Source of the DNA: Zobellia galactanivorans
GTDB lineage: Bacteria > Bacteroidota > Bacteroidia > Flavobacteriales > Flavobacteriaceae
NCBI RefSeq assembly: GCF_000973105.1
Contig: NC_015844.1
Location: 1,980,501-2,044,500, forward strand
Direction of reading: 5' to 3'
DNA: 64,000 bases
In this document: positions 62,526 through 64,000 of the stretch, piece after piece
Position numbering within the stretch: position 1 is the stretch's first letter
Layout of the letters: each line of letters starts with the position of its first letter
Notes under the pieces: model-generated
What the model was told of the DNA's origin: nothing
The model's database searches: none
What the model saw: only the letters and a program-made list of their open reading frames with translations
Program-made: the position numbers and the translations under genes

Positions 62526-64000
62526 ATGACAAAGAACAGAAAACATTTTCTCACGATATTCTCAAGTCTGGTATTGGCTTTGCCTATAGTGGCCCAAGAA
62601 CAGGAAAGAGATTCTGTTACAGGCCCTCAAGACGAAACGGTCGGTATGGTATCCGATACCTTGGCGATGGATTTGAACGGTATTGAACAAATGGAGCAAA
62701 TGGCCCATGACAGTATCGCATTGAACGACAGTCCCATTGTGCTTTTAAAGGACAGTACCGGCTTAAAAGTGAAATTGCGTGATTTGCCGGAAGCCGCTAA
62801 GTACGATAGTCTGTGGATGAAGGAACTTTACGCCAACGCAAGCCTCTCACAAGAGATGTTCAACGAGGTTGAAAAGCTGGATTACGACAAGTCCTATCCG
62901 ACCTCATTGCCTACTGATACCCTCAAAGCCCGTTTGGAGCGATTGAACCAAAAGACTCCGTTCAATATTGCCTATAACCCTTCGTTGGAAAATGTCATCA
63001 AATCTTTTCTTTTTAGAAAAAGGGATCTAATGGAACGCATGCTAACGGTAAGCCAGTTCTACTTTCCTTTGTTTGAACAAGAGCTTGACAATTACGATAT
63101 TCCTTTGGAAATGAAATACCTTTCCATTGTTGAATCCGCATTGAACCCGCGGGCAAGGTCACGTGTAGGTGCTACCGGTCTTTGGCAATTTATGTACGGT
63201 ACCGGAAAACAGTATAATCTGAACGTGAACAGTTTTGTGGATGAACGGAGCGACCCTATTAAATCGACCACCGCCGCATGCCAGTTCTTAGCGAAATTAT
63301 ATGATATTTATGGGGATTGGGATTTGGCCTTGGCCGCATACAATTCCGGTCCGGGTAACGTGAACAAGGCGATAAGAAGGTCAGGGGGCTATAAGAACTA
63401 CTGGAACATTCGTCGCTATCTTCCACGTGAAACAGCAGGTTACGTACCGGCTTTTTTGGCTACAATGTACTTGTTTGAATATGCCGAAGAGCACGGTCTA
63501 AAGGGGCAACAGGTAGAAAGGGCCTATTTTGAAACCGATACCGTTCATGTAAAGAGCCTTATTACCTTTGATCAGCTAGCCGAACTTACGGGTGTTGGAA
63601 AAGAAGAGCTCATCGTTTTGAACCCTTCGTACAAGTTGAACGTTATCCCTTATGTTGAGGGAAAAAAACACGTTTTGCGCTTACCGAAATATGCTATTGG
63701 CAGTTTTGTACATAACGAAGAGGCCATTTATGCCCATGTAAAAAAAGAATTGGAGAGCGAGGAGAGTCCCCTGCCGAAATTGGTGAAGGAGGCAGAGGAA
63801 AACCGTATTCGCTACAAGGTACGCAGCGGCGATTTTCTCGGACGTATCGCAGAACTCTATGGGGTGCGCGTAAGCCAGATCAAACAATGGAACGGTCTTA
63901 GAAGCAACAATCTTAGAATTGGCCAGCGCCTTACCATTTACCCGAGAAGAATGCCAGGTTCAACGGTGGCGTCGACCAAAACATCGACTTCTTCAAAAAA
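62526..64000 (+). CDS. MltD-type lytic transglycosylase with LysM, 3' end outside window
   Basis: The frame opens at ATG 62526 and is still open at the right edge (about 491 codons). Signal peptide 1-24 (ALPIVAQ). After an acidic linker comes an SLT/GH23 domain: catalytic Glu203 in LSIVESALNPRARSRVGATGLWQFM, the central AAYNSGPGNVNKAIRRSGG and the RRYLPRETAGYVPAF motif of the MltD group. A LysM module (YKVRSGDFLGRIAELYG ... LRIGQRLTIYP) begins near residue 430, and further LysM repeats may lie beyond the window. It cleaves peptidoglycan glycan strands with anhydro-muramic product. Confidence 0.92.
   Translation, partial: MTKNRKHFLTIFSSLVLALPIVAQEQERDSVTGPQDETVGMVSDTLAMDLNGIEQMEQMAHDSIALNDSPIVLLKDSTGLKVKLRDLPEAAKYDSLWMKELYANASLSQEMFNEVEKLDYDKSYPTSLPTDTLKARLERLNQKTPFNIAYNPSLENVIKSFLFRKRDLMERMLTVSQFYFPLFEQELDNYDIPLEMKYLSIVESALNPRARSRVGATGLWQFMYGTGKQYNLNVNSFVDERSDPIKSTTAACQFLAKLYDIYGDWDLALAAYNSGPGNVNKAIRRSGGYKNYWNIRRYLPRETAGYVPAFLATMYLFEYAEEHGLKGQQVERAYFETDTVHVKSLITFDQLAELTGVGKEELIVLNPSYKLNVIPYVEGKKHVLRLPKYAIGSFVHNEEAIYAHVKKELESEESPLPKLVKEAEENRIRYKVRSGDFLGRIAELYGVRVSQIKQWNGLRSNNLRIGQRLTIYPRRMPGSTVASTKTSTSSK

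Noticed and set aside
63419-63434. Third parS-like sequence TCTTCCACGTGAAACA
   Set aside because: It is asymmetric, and encodes the conserved LPRET motif of MltD-type enzymes, so the match is explained by protein constraint. Kept only as a weak possibility.

Overview
The window looks like chromosomal DNA from a gliding, polysaccharide-degrading member of the Flavobacteriaceae (Bacteroidota). Evidence: a four-gene locus in the order of the Flavobacterium johnsoniae sprC-sprD-sprB-sprF gliding/type IX secretion operon, PorP/SprF proteins, type B T9SS C-terminal sorting domains, TAnnTTTG-type -7 promoter elements, few Shine-Dalgarno sequences, and DUF4175, YtxH and OmpH proteins typical of this group. 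The GH95 fucosidase fits a marine or algal lifestyle, but the genus cannot be fixed from sequence alone.

Layout. 1-10.2 kb: end of rnpA, an S41 protease, a VOC protein, then a carbohydrate/oxidation patch (DUF1080 lipoprotein, DUF5009 membrane protein, GH95 alpha-L-fucosidase, PQQ dehydrogenase with an inserted cytochrome c motif, fructosamine-3-kinase). 10.2-14.0 kb: an AT-rich accessory island. It holds a Bacteroidota-type Hcp (TssD) with a C-terminal extension, a coupled metzincin-like protease and a secreted MORN/YwqK-type protein, which I read as a T6SS carrier-effector-immunity cassette. It is bracketed by imperfect ~72-bp repeats. 14.0-17.9 kb: an NlpC/P60 lipoprotein, a C5 DNA methyltransferase with a probable PD-(D/E)xK endonuclease, and a small nuclease-like protein. 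17.9-19.8 kb (minus strand): elaA, a CDF metal exporter, rpiB.

19.83-20.49 kb is an AT-rich gap between divergent rpiB and rnr. The plus strand is C-rich to its left and G-rich to its right, largely regardless of gene direction, and the gap carries several near-consensus DnaA boxes. I propose it as the replication origin. Two perfect 16-bp parS-like palindromes flank mnmG about 35 kb away, as expected for an origin-proximal ParB domain.

20.5-24.9 kb: rnr, a DUF2807 protein, a LysE-type exporter, tRNA-Cys and folB. 25-45 kb: the spr locus, including a 4,874-residue SprB-like adhesin built of SprB repeats with two generations of large tandem duplications and one inserted non-repeat domain. 45-64 kb: housekeeping genes (glnS, a YtxH/holin-like envelope cluster, an SPFH protein, gltX, DUF4175 protein, ybeY, mnmG, a decayed lipoprotein gene, a methyltransferase, an OmpH-like lipoprotein, a DoxX-like protein, holB, pgk) and the start of an MltD-type lytic transglycosylase that runs off the right edge.
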